64,000 nt of DNA from Salegentibacter sp. R32 (GTDB taxonomy: Bacteria > Bacteroidota > Bacteroidia > Flavobacteriales > Flavobacteriaceae). The translations under genes and the position numbers were made by a program. The stretch is from positions 1-64,000 of the forward strand of contig NZ_RXOM01000065.1 in the NCBI RefSeq assembly GCF_008692195.1. The letters are read 5' to 3'. Shown here piece after piece: positions 24,962 through 33,515 of this stretch (position 1 is its first letter; every line of letters starts with the position of its first letter). The notes under the pieces were generated by a model. That model searched no databases. It had not been told where the DNA came from and worked only from the letters and a program-made list of their open reading frames with translations.

Positions 24962-26506
24962 ATGAAGCTTAAAACTTTCAACGTGTATATGCTTCTACTG
25001 TTGAATTTTATTTCATTCGGAATACTTTCAGCACAAGATAAACCTAATGTTATTTATATCAATGCAGACGATTTGGGTTATGGCGATATTGGAGCATACG
25101 GAGCAACGCGAGTTTATACCCCAAATATGGATAAGCTCGCGGAAGAAGGGAAAAAGTTTACAGATGCCCATGCTGCTTCGGCAGTGTGTACGCCTTCTCG
25201 CTACGGCTTGATCACGGGAGAATATCCTGTAAAAGCAAACGTAACTCATGCGATTTTCGATAGGGATTCCCTCTTAATTCCCATTTCTAAATTTACGTTG
25301 GCCGATGTCTTTAAACAACAAGGGTATACCACCGCTTGTATAGGAAAATGGCATTTAGGATTTGGCGAAACCCGACCCGTAAATTGGAATGAAGAATTAA
25401 AACCCGGTCCGTTAGAGTTAGGTTTCGATTATTATTTTGGCGTTCCTGTACTTAATAGTCATCCGCCGTTTGTGTATGTTGAAAATCATCATGTGGTCGG
25501 TTTAGAAAAAGATGATCCATTTGTTTGGGGAGAAGAAGCAGCTACAGCACCATATCCAGAAAAATGGAACCGGTGGGACCAAAAAATTGGCGGAGCAACC
25601 AAAGCTCATCAACTATATGTGGATAGTTTGGTAGGAACAACTTTAAAAGATACTGCTCAAGCATTTATAAAACGCCATAAAAAAGAACCGTTCTTCTTGT
25701 ATTTGGCAACTACAAATATTCATCATCCTTTTACTCCGGCTAAACGATTTTTAGGAAAAAGTGATGCCGGTCGCTATGGTGATTTTATTGAAGAGCTGGA
25801 TTGGATAGTAGGTGAAATTATGAAGACTTTAGAGGAAGAAAACCTGACCAAAAATACAATTCTCGTGTTGACTAGTGATAACGGCGGAATGTTAAATAGA
25901 GGAGGGCAAGATGCTTATGCGATGGATCATCATATGAATGGAGAGCTTTTAGGGTTTAAATTCGACGCTTGGGAAGGCGGCCATCGAGTTCCGTTTATTG
26001 TAAAATGGCCGGAAAAGATCAAAGCAGGAAGCGTTTCTCACCAATTACTGTCTAATATTGATATGGTAGCGACTTTTGCGGCTTTATTTGATAGGGAACT
26101 TAAAAAAGGCGAAGCAGTGGATAGTTATAATATGTTACCGGCTTTTTTGGAAAACTCAACTAAAAATAGAAGACCATCCCTTTTAATTGCTCCTGATAAT
26201 ATTGAGAATTTGGCTGTGAGAAAAGGCAAATGGATGTATATTTCCGGTCAAGGAGGTGGTGGTTTTAAAGCCAAATACAGAGGGATTCATGATTTTGGTG
26301 GGCCGGCGGCAACTGTTTTTACCCAACAAAAAAATAGTGACATTGCTAACGGAAAAATTAAAGAAAATGCTCCGCCCGCTCAACTTTACAATTTGGAAGA
26401 AGATCTTTCTCAAAAAAATAATTTATATGAGTATTATCCTCAAAAAGTGAAGGAAATGCAAGAAGAATTGGAAAGACTTCAACAAGTGGAAAAGACAAGG
26501 CCTTAG
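24962..26506 (+). CDS. Sulfatase, type I (formylglycine-dependent)
   Basis: This exported arylsulfatase-like enzyme probably removes sulfate from a glycan. The signal peptide covers about residues 1-24. NADDLGYGDIGAYG binds calcium (Asp36, Asp37), and the modification motif is CTPSR, with Cys76 to be oxidised to formylglycine by a maturase not found in this window. Later residues GKWHLG, TTNIHHPFTP and LTSDNGG complete the active site. I chose the ATG after the GH172 stop; an ATG 12 bases upstream would overlap that gene and put VFK before the signal peptide. It shares its last 4 bases with the convergent OmpA gene. The GH172 context suggests one sulfated-glycan locus. Confidence 0.9.
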   Translation: MKLKTFNVYMLLLLNFISFGILSAQDKPNVIYINADDLGYGDIGAYGATRVYTPNMDKLAEEGKKFTDAHAASAVCTPSRYGLITGEYPVKANVTHAIFDRDSLLIPISKFTLADVFKQQGYTTACIGKWHLGFGETRPVNWNEELKPGPLELGFDYYFGVPVLNSHPPFVYVENHHVVGLEKDDPFVWGEEAATAPYPEKWNRWDQKIGGATKAHQLYVDSLVGTTLKDTAQAFIKRHKKEPFFLYLATTNIHHPFTPAKRFLGKSDAGRYGDFIEELDWIVGEIMKTLEEENLTKNTILVLTSDNGGMLNRGGQDAYAMDHHMNGELLGFKFDAWEGGHRVPFIVKWPEKIKAGSVSHQLLSNIDMVATFAALFDRELKKGEAVDSYNMLPAFLENSTKNRRPSLLIAPDNIENLAVRKGKWMYISGQGGGGFKAKYRGIHDFGGPAATVFTQQKNSDIANGKIKENAPPAQLYNLEEDLSQKNNLYEYYPQKVKEMQEELERLQQVEKTRP

Positions 26507-27456
26507 GGCTTTTTATAAAAATCTTCAGACGGGATCACAATAATTTCTACCCGTCTGTTTTTTTGTCTACCTATTGCAGTTTTATTGGTCGAAATTGGTT
26601 GCGTTTCACCTTGTGATTTCACCTGAAACTCATAATTTTCAGCTTTCTCTTTTAAATGCTGAAGTAAATACTCTTCGACACTTTTAGCACGATTTAAGCC
26701 TAATTCTCGGTTGTATTCGTGAGAAGCTTGCGCATCGGTATGGCCTTCAATAATAACTTCGGCTTCAGGAATTTTATGAAGTCCGATTAAAAAATTATCT
26801 AAGGTACTCAAAGCCTTATCTTTTAATTCAGATTTATCTAAATCAAAAAGCAGGTTAGCATCAATGTTTACTTTTAAAACGCCTCCAATTGTTCCGATAG
26901 CATCAATATCGGCACCGGCAGTGGGACCGTCACAAAAAGAACCTAAATCTTTTAATTTAATGTAATAATATATCGTTTTTTTCTTTCCTTTTTCAACGGG
27001 AGCAATATCTACATAGCTGGAACCTCCGGAAGTGTCTTGCACATATTTCCAATTGTTACCATCTTTTGAGATATACACTTCAAAAGCTTCTACAGAAGGC
27101 CCTACTTCAAAAAAATAAAGATCGGGGCCGTCGATATCAATAAAACCATTGTTTTTAAACTCCACCACCAATTCGCCGCCACAACCTAATGAAAGATAAG
27201 TTTTGTCGGGATAACTTACATAATCGGGAGCACCGAGGGCGTGATCGGTATTGGTGTACATTTTTTCAGCTTTAGGATCCCCTTCTTTAAAATAGGTCAC
27301 CTTATCTACAAACGAAATATCCCCAAAAGGGAGAAAGACTTCATTTTCATCTCCTACCTTATAATACTTCTGAAAATCAATGACGGTAAAATCAACATGT
27401 TGGGAAAAACTAAATTGAATGATAAAAAGAAAAATTAGAAGTGAAAAGTATTTCAT
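26503..27456 (-). CDS. OmpA-family protein with unusual N-terminal domain
   Basis: This 317-residue exported protein (signal peptide ending FSFSQ) has two parts. The N-terminal about 200 residues form a beta-rich module with GAPDYVSYPD, SLGCGGELVVEF and EVYISKDGNNWKYV, which resembles a discoidin-like (F5/8 type C) or lectin-like domain. The C-terminal part (about 200-310) is an OmpA peptidoglycan-binding domain with IIEGHTDAQASHEYN and NRRVEIIV. The combination is not common in my recollection. I chose the ATG at 27456, which puts the signal peptide at the N-terminus; an upstream start would add 12 residues. It stands alone, divergent from the YjbQ gene. Confidence 0.82.
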   Translation of the reverse strand: MKYFSLLIFLFIIQFSFSQHVDFTVIDFQKYYKVGDENEVFLPFGDISFVDKVTYFKEGDPKAEKMYTNTDHALGAPDYVSYPDKTYLSLGCGGELVVEFKNNGFIDIDGPDLYFFEVGPSVEAFEVYISKDGNNWKYVQDTSGGSSYVDIAPVEKGKKKTIYYYIKLKDLGSFCDGPTAGADIDAIGTIGGVLKVNIDANLLFDLDKSELKDKALSTLDNFLIGLHKIPEAEVIIEGHTDAQASHEYNRELGLNRAKSVEEYLLQHLKEKAENYEFQVKSQGETQPISTNKTAIGRQKNRRVEIIVIPSEDFYKKP

Positions 27457-27503
27457 GAATTTATAATAAGTTTTAAATTTAAGCAAATTCAAGAAAACTA
27501 GTG

Positions 27504-27926
27504 ATGAAGATTATTCAAAAAGAAATTCAATTGAAGGCAAAATCCAGGGGCTTTCATTTAATTACTGATGAGGTTGAACGTAAGCTTCCTGAAATCAAAG
27601 AGTTCAATCAAGGAATTTTAAAAGTTTTTATTAAACATACTTCCGCGGGATTAAGCATGAATGAAAATGCCGACCCTACGGTGCGGGAAGATTTTGAAGC
27701 CCATATGAATAAAATGGTGCCCGAAAACCAACCTTATTACAAACATACTTTTGAAGGTCCGGATGATATGCCTGCACATATTAAATCTTCTCTAATGGGA
27801 AGCAGTGTGGAACTTCCAATAACAAATGGGCAATTAAATCTTGGTACTTGGCAAGGAATTTATCTCGGTGAATTTAGAAATCATGGAGGTTCCCGTAAAT
27901 TGGTATTAACCGTGCTGGGCGATTAA
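27504..27926 (+). CDS. YjbQ/UPF0047 family protein
   Basis: This small protein (140 residues) belongs to the YjbQ family, sometimes called secondary thiamine-phosphate synthase because of weak activity seen in one member; the real role is not settled. Conserved landmarks are KVFIKHTSAGLSMNENADP (with a metal-ligand-like His), EGPDDMPAHIKSSLMGSS and LGTWQGIYLGEFRNHGG. The ATG at 27504 is preferred to a GTG one codon before it. The gene is convergent with the HAD gene and shares a 4-base stop overlap. Confidence 0.9.
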   Translation: MKIIQKEIQLKAKSRGFHLITDEVERKLPEIKEFNQGILKVFIKHTSAGLSMNENADPTVREDFEAHMNKMVPENQPYYKHTFEGPDDMPAHIKSSLMGSSVELPITNGQLNLGTWQGIYLGEFRNHGGSRKLVLTVLGD

Positions 27927-28723
27927 CTATTTAAAATTTGTTCTAGAATAGTTTCGACTCCTTCCTCATCATTGCTTTTGGTACTATATTTTGCCACAGC
28001 TTTCACATTGGGATGGGCATTTTTCATAGCAAAGCTAAAATCTGAAAGTTGAAGCATTTCCAGATCATTATTAAAATCTCCAAATACTACGGTTTGGGTT
28101 CTATCAATGCCTAAAATTTCCTGAAGCCTTTCTAGGGCATTCCCTTTGTGGGTTTCTAAACTGGAAAGGTCTAACCAATTTTCGCCACTAATTTTTACCT
28201 GCAGTTCTTTTTCAAAAGATTTAGCCGAAGGATAAACAAATTCTTCCGAACTTCTTGGATGATAAACGGCTACTTTAAAGAATTCATCTTGCGCAACTTC
28301 TAAGAGGTCTTCGACTTTCTCATATTCCGTATAAAATTCTTTAAAGAAATCAATAAACTCAGCATTGTTGCTTTCAATATAAGCTTTTGATTTTCCACAG
28401 AGTACCATTTCTGTTTCTTCTATACTTCTAATTTTTTTAATGATATCGGTAATTGTGGCAAATGGCAAGGTATAGGTATGAAGTACTTCTTCTCCTTTCA
28501 ACATAATTCCTCCATTCTCAGCAATTACATAAATATCGTTTTGAATAGGAGAGAGTTTACTTTTTATACTGTAGAATTGTCTTCCGCTGGCAGCCACGAA
28601 CGTAATCCCTTTTTTTTCTAAAGATTGATGAAGTTGAAAGAATTTATCGCTTACTTTTCCTTCGGAATTAAGAAGCGTTCCGTCCATATCGGAAACAATG
28701 AGTTTTACTTGTGAAAAATCCAT
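27923..28723 (-). CDS. Cof-type HAD-superfamily phosphatase
   Basis: This is a cytosolic haloacid-dehalogenase phosphatase, probably acting on sugar phosphates or similar metabolites. Motif I is VSDMDGTLLNSEG (nucleophile Asp11, acid Asp13), motif II is FVAASGRQFYS, motif III is the Lys in SLETHKGNALERL, and motif IV is VVFGDFNNDLEML. The cap domain between motifs II and III is of the C2 (Cof) type. The length (266) is normal. It shares its 3' end with yjbQ by 4 bases and is followed upstream by the terminator of the ribosomal operon. The substrate cannot be told from sequence. Confidence 0.9.
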   Translation of the reverse strand: MDFSQVKLIVSDMDGTLLNSEGKVSDKFFQLHQSLEKKGITFVAASGRQFYSIKSKLSPIQNDIYVIAENGGIMLKGEEVLHTYTLPFATITDIIKKIRSIEETEMVLCGKSKAYIESNNAEFIDFFKEFYTEYEKVEDLLEVAQDEFFKVAVYHPRSSEEFVYPSAKSFEKELQVKISGENWLDLSSLETHKGNALERLQEILGIDRTQTVVFGDFNNDLEMLQLSDFSFAMKNAHPNVKAVAKYSTKSNDEEGVETILEQILNS

Positions 28724-28749
28724 AGCAGTTTTTTTATTGTTTAAAAGAA

Positions 28750-28776
28750 AAAATCCGGCTCAAAGAACCGGATTTT
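28750..28776 (-). terminator. Terminator after rplT
   Basis: A perfect 9-base stem (AAAATCCGG with CCGGATTTT) and a 9-base loop lie 27 bases beyond the rplT stop codon, ending the infC-rpmI-rplT transcript. A T-rich run follows on the minus strand. Confidence 0.85.
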
Positions 28777-28802
28777 ATAAGAGAGATAATTGATTTGTTG
28801 TA

Positions 28803-29147
28803 TTATTTAACTTTGTCTACAATGGCTTTAAAAGCTTCCGGATGGTTCATCGCTAAATCCGCAAGAACTTTACGGTTTAACTCGATATCGTTAGCTTTTA
28901 CTTTCCCCATAAATTGTGAATAAGACATCCCATTTAAACGGGCTGCCGCATTAATACGGGTAATCCATAATGTACGAAAGTTTCTTTTTTTAGCTTTACG
29001 GTCTCTATAGCTATACAACATTGCTTTTTCAACCGCATTTTTTGCTACTGTCCAAACGTTTTTACGACGTCCGAAGTAACCTTTTGCTTGCTTCATGATT
29101 TTCTTTCTACGAGCTCTTGAAGCAACTGAATTTACTGATCTTGGCAT
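28803..29147 (-). CDS. rplT: 50S ribosomal protein L20
   Basis: L20 is an early assembly protein of the large subunit, binding 23S rRNA. At 114 residues it has the normal size, with the basic N-terminal arm ([21 protein letters not shown]) and the conserved [21 protein letters not shown] segment. It is the last gene of infC-rpmI-rplT, with 98 bases between rpmI and this gene. In some bacteria L20 represses this operon by binding its own mRNA; whether that occurs here is not shown. Confidence 0.98.
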   Translation of the reverse strand: MPRSVNSVASRARRKKIMKQAKGYFGRRKNVWTVAKNAVEKAMLYSYRDRKAKKRNFRTLWITRINAAARLNGMSYSQFMGKVKANDIELNRKVLADLAMNHPEAFKAIVDKVK

Positions 29148-29245
29148 AATTTAATTATTTTTTGTAGCAGGCGGTTATTTAAAATAACACTTTTTACAGG
29201 CCATACTCCATGGTTTATAGTTAATTTGAACCGGTTAAACCGTAA

Positions 29246-29443
29246 TTACTTTAAACGTAATTGAAGTTTAACATTCTCTTCGTCAGCTTTATGTACTAAT
29301 GTACTGTGTGTTAAAGCTAACTTACGCTTTTTAGACTTCTTGGTTAAGATGTGGCTTTTAAAAGCGTGCTTTCTCTTGATCTTTCCAGTACCTGTTAACT
29401 TAAAACGTTTTTTAGCACTAGATTTGGTCTTCATTTTAGGCAT
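29246..29443 (-). CDS. rpmI: 50S ribosomal protein L35
   Basis: L35 is a small basic protein of the large subunit. The 65 residues start [20 protein letters not shown] and include the [20 protein letters not shown] core, both family hallmarks. It lies between infC and rplT on the same strand, in the order found in most bacteria, with 53 bases separating it from infC. Confidence 0.98.
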   Translation of the reverse strand: MPKMKTKSSAKKRFKLTGTGKIKRKHAFKSHILTKKSKKRKLALTHSTLVHKADEENVKLQLRLK

Positions 29444-29496
29444 TACTATCCTTGTTTTTAATTATCTCTCTTACTTATTTTTACAGAAAATCCTGT

Positions 29497-30054
29497 TTAT
29501 TTTGTTTTCTTGGGTGAAATGAACATCGTCATACGTTTACCCTCTAATTTGGGCATTTGTTCCACTTTACCGAATTCTTCTAAATCGGTAGCTAGACGAA
29601 GTAATAAAATTTCCCCTTTGTCTTTGAATACTATAGAACGACCTTTAAAGAAAACGTAAGCTTTTAGTTTAGCGCCATCTTCCAAGAATTTTTGTGCGTG
29701 GTTTTTCTTGAATTCGTAATCGTGGTCATCTGTATTGGGGCCAAAACGAATTTCTTTTACCACCACCTTAGAAGCTTTTTGCTTCATGGCTTTTTCACGT
29801 TTCTTCTGTTCGTAAAGAAACTTTTTATAGTCCATCGCTTTTACAACCGGTGGTTTGGCGTTAGGAGAAATTTCAACTAAATCTACTCCCAATTCTTTCG
29901 CGATTGCCAAAGCCTTTTTAATAGGGTAAACGTCCATTTCAACGTTGTCACCTACTAGACGAACTTCTTTCGCACGAATTTTATCGTTAATTCTATGCGG
30001 ATCTTCCTTTACTTGTCTAAACGGATTCCTTGATTTTTTTCTACGTATTGCTAT
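29497..30054 (-). CDS. infC: Translation initiation factor IF-3 with a non-standard start
   Basis: IF-3 keeps the subunits apart and checks the start codon and initiator tRNA. The product has the N-terminal domain ([22 protein letters not shown], written here from residue 21 to 40 in part), the linker and the C-terminal domain ([23 protein letters not shown]-like [11 protein letters not shown]). The conserved homology runs upstream of the first in-frame ATG (29937) to a stop at 30067-30069. No ATG, GTG or TTG occurs in between. I place the start at the ATA at 30054, giving 185 residues; a second ATA lies at 30048. An unusual start codon is known for infC in other bacteria, where it lets IF-3 limit its own translation. 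The thrS stop lies 17 bases upstream. Confidence 0.85.
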   Translation of the reverse strand: MAIRRKKSRNPFRQVKEDPHRINDKIRAKEVRLVGDNVEMDVYPIKKALAIAKELGVDLVEISPNAKPPVVKAMDYKKFLYEQKKREKAMKQKASKVVVKEIRFGPNTDDHDYEFKKNHAQKFLEDGAKLKAYVFFKGRSIVFKDKGEILLLRLATDLEEFGKVEQMPKLEGKRMTMFISPKKTK

Positions 30055-30071
30055 AACTCTATAATTTTAAA

Positions 30072-32024
30072 TTAAACTTCAGTTTCAAAAGATTTTAGAG
30101 AAGAATTTATCTCTTTATTTATGATTTCGGCGAATTCTTCAACCTTCATTGCGCCTAAGTCTTCTCCGCCATGTTTTCGTACAGAAACCGTGCCGTCTTG
30201 CTCTTCTTGTTCGCCAACTATCAGCATATAAGGCAGTTTGTTCATTTCTGCCTCACGTATCTTTTTACCCATCGTCTCGCTACGATTATCAGCAAGGGCG
30301 CGAATTTCGTGATTTTCTAACAAATTTAAAACTTTTTGTGAATATTTTTCATATTTCTCACTCAAAGTCAGAACGATAGCTTGTTCAGGCATTAACCACA
30401 GTGGGAAGTTACCTCCAGTATGTTCTAACAAAATAGCCACAAAACGCTCCATACTTCCAAAAGGCGCACGGTGAATCATCACTGGACGGTGAAGATCGTT
30501 ATCGCTACCTTTATAGGTTAAATCGAAACGTTCGGGTAGGTTATAATCTACTTGAATGGTCCCTAACTGCCAACTTCTTCCTAAGGCATCTTTTACCATA
30601 AAATCTAACTTAGGACCGTAAAAGGCAGCTTCACCTGTCTCGATGACATAGTTTAAGCCTTTTTCTTTGGCAGCATTGAGAATTGCATTTTCTGCTTTTA
30701 CCCAATTTTCTTCTTCCCCAATGTATTTTTCTTTGTTTTCAGGATCTCTTAAAGAAACTTGAGCGGTAAAGTTTTCAAAACCTAAGGAACCAAAAACATA
30801 CAATACCAAATCGATTACTTTTTTAAACTCTTCATCTAATTGATCTGGTGTACAGAAAATATGCGCATCGTCTTGTGTGAATCCTCTTACACGAGTTAAT
30901 CCGTGTAATTCACCACTTTGCTCGTAACGATAAACGGTACCAAATTCTGCAAAACGTTTGGGTAAATCACGATAACTCCACGCTTGTGAATTGAAAATTT
31001 CACAGTGGTGCGGACAGTTCATCGGTTTTAATAAAAACTCTTCGTCTTCACTTGGTGTTTTAATAGGTTGAAAGCTGTCTTCACCATATTTAGCGTAATG
31101 ACCAGAAGTTACGTACAATTCTTTTTGACCAATGTGTGGAGAAACTACTTGCTCGTAACCGGCTTTTTGTTGTGCTTTTTTCAAGAAGTTTTCTAAACGT
31201 TCTCGTAAGGCAGCTCCTTTAGGTAACCATAAGGGTAAGCCTTGCCCTACTTTTTGAGAGAAGGTGAATAATTGTAATTCTTTCCCTAATTTTCTATGGT
31301 CACGTTTTTTGGCTTCTTCTAAAAGCTCTAAATATTCTTTTAATTCTTTTTGTTTTGGGAACGATACTCCATACACACGGGTTAATTGCGGATTGTGTTC
31401 ATCACCACGCCAGTAAGCCCCGGCAATATTCATTAATTTTACCGCTTTTATGATTCCGGTATTGGGTATGTGCCCACCGCGACATAAATCGGTAAAGGTG
31501 TCGTGATCACAAAAAGTAATATCTCCATCCGTAAGGTTTTCAATTAATTCAACCTTAAACGGATTGTTTTCTTTTTTATAGAAATCCAATGCATCTTGTT
31601 TGGAGACTTCACGCATCTTGAATTCGTGTTTACCACGAGCGATCTCCAGCATTTTATCTTCAATTTTCTTGAAGTCGTTTTCAGAAACTTTATATTCTCC
31701 AAAATCTACATCGTAATAGAAACCATTCTCAATAGCAGGTCCAATTGTAAGTTTAGCACCAGGATATAATTCTTGAATGGCTTGCGCCATAACGTGAGAA
31801 GTACTGTGCCAAAACGCTTTTTTACCTTCATCGTCCCTCCATGTAAAAAGTACTAAAGAACCATCGGTGGTTAGTTGGGTTTTTGTTTCAACAGTGGTGC
31901 CGTTGTATTTTGCAGAAATTACATTTCTGGCTAAACCTTCACTAATGCTTTTGGCGACATCTAATACAGTAGTGCCGCTTTCAAATTCTTTAATACTGCC
32001 GTCAGGCAAAGTTACGTTGATCAT
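30072..32024 (-). CDS. thrS: Threonyl-tRNA synthetase
   Basis: This class II synthetase charges tRNA-Thr and edits mis-charged serine. It has an N-terminal TGS domain (about residues 1-60), the editing domain with the HSTSHVMAQAIQ and CRGGHIPNTG metal-site motifs, and the catalytic core with zinc ligands in LLKPMNCPHHCE and later His residues, then FGTVYRYEQSGELHGLTRVR and the MIHRAPFGSMERF motif. The anticodon-binding domain is C-terminal. The length (650) is normal. It heads the thrS-infC-rpmI-rplT operon, an order shared by most bacteria. Confidence 0.97.
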   Translation of the reverse strand: MINVTLPDGSIKEFESGTTVLDVAKSISEGLARNVISAKYNGTTVETKTQLTTDGSLVLFTWRDDEGKKAFWHSTSHVMAQAIQELYPGAKLTIGPAIENGFYYDVDFGEYKVSENDFKKIEDKMLEIARGKHEFKMREVSKQDALDFYKKENNPFKVELIENLTDGDITFCDHDTFTDLCRGGHIPNTGIIKAVKLMNIAGAYWRGDEHNPQLTRVYGVSFPKQKELKEYLELLEEAKKRDHRKLGKELQLFTFSQKVGQGLPLWLPKGAALRERLENFLKKAQQKAGYEQVVSPHIGQKELYVTSGHYAKYGEDSFQPIKTPSEDEEFLLKPMNCPHHCEIFNSQAWSYRDLPKRFAEFGTVYRYEQSGELHGLTRVRGFTQDDAHIFCTPDQLDEEFKKVIDLVLYVFGSLGFENFTAQVSLRDPENKEKYIGEEENWVKAENAILNAAKEKGLNYVIETGEAAFYGPKLDFMVKDALGRSWQLGTIQVDYNLPERFDLTYKGSDNDLHRPVMIHRAPFGSMERFVAILLEHTGGNFPLWLMPEQAIVLTLSEKYEKYSQKVLNLLENHEIRALADNRSETMGKKIREAEMNKLPYMLIVGEQEEQDGTVSVRKHGGEDLGAMKVEEFAEIINKEINSSLKSFETEV

Positions 32025-32098
32025 GATTTTATTTTAAAGCTGCAAAGATACGAGGATAATTATTCTTTCCAATAGCGTTTATAGGGTTTTAGATAAAT

Positions 32099-32905
32099 TT
32101 ATTGTTCAACTTTCACAGCATTTTCCGGCACATTGAAAGTGGCTTCTGCTGCCGGGAAATATTTCAGTTTAGAAATTTCTGCTTCACCAATAGGTTCACC
32201 ATAAATTCCTTTTTCTTCACTCCAATTGTAAAATTTCCAATATTTTGCTATGGGAACGCCTTTTACAGTGAAATAACGATTGTAAACAATGGCATGCGGA
32301 TTTTCTTCTGCAGTTTCTACATCTTTCCCGAAGGTGACGATGTAAGCAGCTGCTTTTAATAAATGGGTTCGTTTGTCGGCGTAAATAATGTACCAATCGT
32401 CTGGAGCATCACCTACGTGATCTTCAAAAGTTAATTTTGCCGTTTGATAGTTAGTACTGTGTAGTTTACGTTCTTTCTTTTCTTGCCATTGTGTTCCTTC
32501 ATCGGTTAATTTAAAAGGCATAGAGAAAAAGTAGGGCCATGTAAATATATCAAACCTTGCCCCATTGTAATTGTTTTCTTCAGGATATAGGAAAACATCC
32601 TCACCATTGTAAACTAAAGTAGTTCCATCCTCTTTTTCAATTTTGATTTTTGTAGAATTTGTGAGCATTGTTATCCTTCCTTTCAACCGTTCTTTACCTC
32701 CAAAATTGATATGGATATTAAAAGCAACTGCTTCGTTATTAGAGAAATTTTCTTTTTGATGTACGTTTTCTATAGTTTCAGCAAGATTTCTAGCGACATT
32801 ATTTTTTTCTTCGGTAGCAATTTCTATTTTTTCTGAAGTGTTTTTAGGTTCGTTTTTACAACTCCATAAACAAAGAACAAATAAAACTGGATAAATGTAT
32901 TTCAT
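32099..32905 (-). CDS. Lipoprotein, DUF6503-like
   Basis: This exported lipoprotein has a short signal ending in the lipobox LWSC, so Cys16 would be lipidated. The rest (268 residues) is beta-rich with conserved-looking KLTFEDHVGDAPDDWYIIYAD and HAIVYNRYFTVKGVPIAKYW segments, as in the DUF6503 family found across Bacteroidota. Such families often fold as open barrels that carry lipids or lipoproteins, which is a loose analogy only. It lies between thrS and htpG and has no known partner. Function is unknown. Confidence 0.7.
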   Translation of the reverse strand: MKYIYPVLFVLCLWSCKNEPKNTSEKIEIATEEKNNVARNLAETIENVHQKENFSNNEAVAFNIHINFGGKERLKGRITMLTNSTKIKIEKEDGTTLVYNGEDVFLYPEENNYNGARFDIFTWPYFFSMPFKLTDEGTQWQEKKERKLHSTNYQTAKLTFEDHVGDAPDDWYIIYADKRTHLLKAAAYIVTFGKDVETAEENPHAIVYNRYFTVKGVPIAKYWKFYNWSEEKGIYGEPIGEAEISKLKYFPAAEATFNVPENAVKVEQ

Positions 32906-32924
32906 GGATATCTTTTAAATTTGA

Positions 32925-33422
32925 CTAATAAAAGAGGTTTCTAAGTAAAGTTGCAGATAAAATTGCAGTAGTAAGTGTTGTTAGGGTTTTTACTTTAGAC
33001 CCTTTTAAATGAAGATGTAAACTTAAAAGAATATAGTAGGGATCTACTTCACCTTGATATGTTTTAATTTTATATTTTCCGTTGTCACTTAAAGCATTTT
33101 CATTATTGATGCTAAGGATTAATTTATCGTTTTTGTCAACTAATTTAGTCCCACCTTTCCAACTGGAAATTCCTTTTATTTTGAAATTTGATTTTTTTGA
33201 GCGGTAATTTCCCAGTAAATATTTAGACAGGGTGTCTATTTTTTTATAGTTTTTAAAAACTTTAATTTTTCTTCTTTCTGGTGAAAGTTGGAATTTATCA
33301 TCACCAACCGTTATGTTAATGTCAAGTTGTTGATGATAACTAATTTTTCCTACTTCTTGAGAAGTAGCATCGTCAATCAGGGTCAACCACTGATTTTTGT
33401 AAATAGCAGTAAACATATTCAT
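32925..33422 (-). CDS. Uncharacterised protein with C-terminal hydrophobic segment
   Basis: I do not recognise this 165-residue protein. It is rich in Lys and beta strands (LTLIDDATSQEVGKISY, FKIKGISSWKGGTKLVDK), with a hydrophobic stretch near the C-terminus (about residues 140-165) that could anchor it in a membrane. The layout, with short phrases repeated around LxVxxxD turns, suggests a small beta-sandwich akin to LURP-one-like proteins, but this is only a resemblance. The start could also be at the second Met. It is followed on the same strand by a lipoprotein gene after 19 bases. No function is proposed. Confidence 0.55.
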   Translation of the reverse strand: MNMFTAIYKNQWLTLIDDATSQEVGKISYHQQLDINITVGDDKFQLSPERRKIKVFKNYKKIDTLSKYLLGNYRSKKSNFKIKGISSWKGGTKLVDKNDKLILSINNENALSDNGKYKIKTYQGEVDPYYILLSLHLHLKGSKVKTLTTLTTAILSATLLRNLFY

Positions 33423-33515
33423 AAGTTTTGAGGTTATGCAAATATAAAAAAACCGTCTTATCTTATTAAGACGGCTCTCTATATTTAACGATAAAATATG
33501 AAATTTATTTTACAG

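Noticed and set aside
32925-33422. A signal peptide or secretion role for the unknown 165-residue protein
   Set aside because: There is no N-terminal signal, and the hydrophobic part is at the C-terminus.
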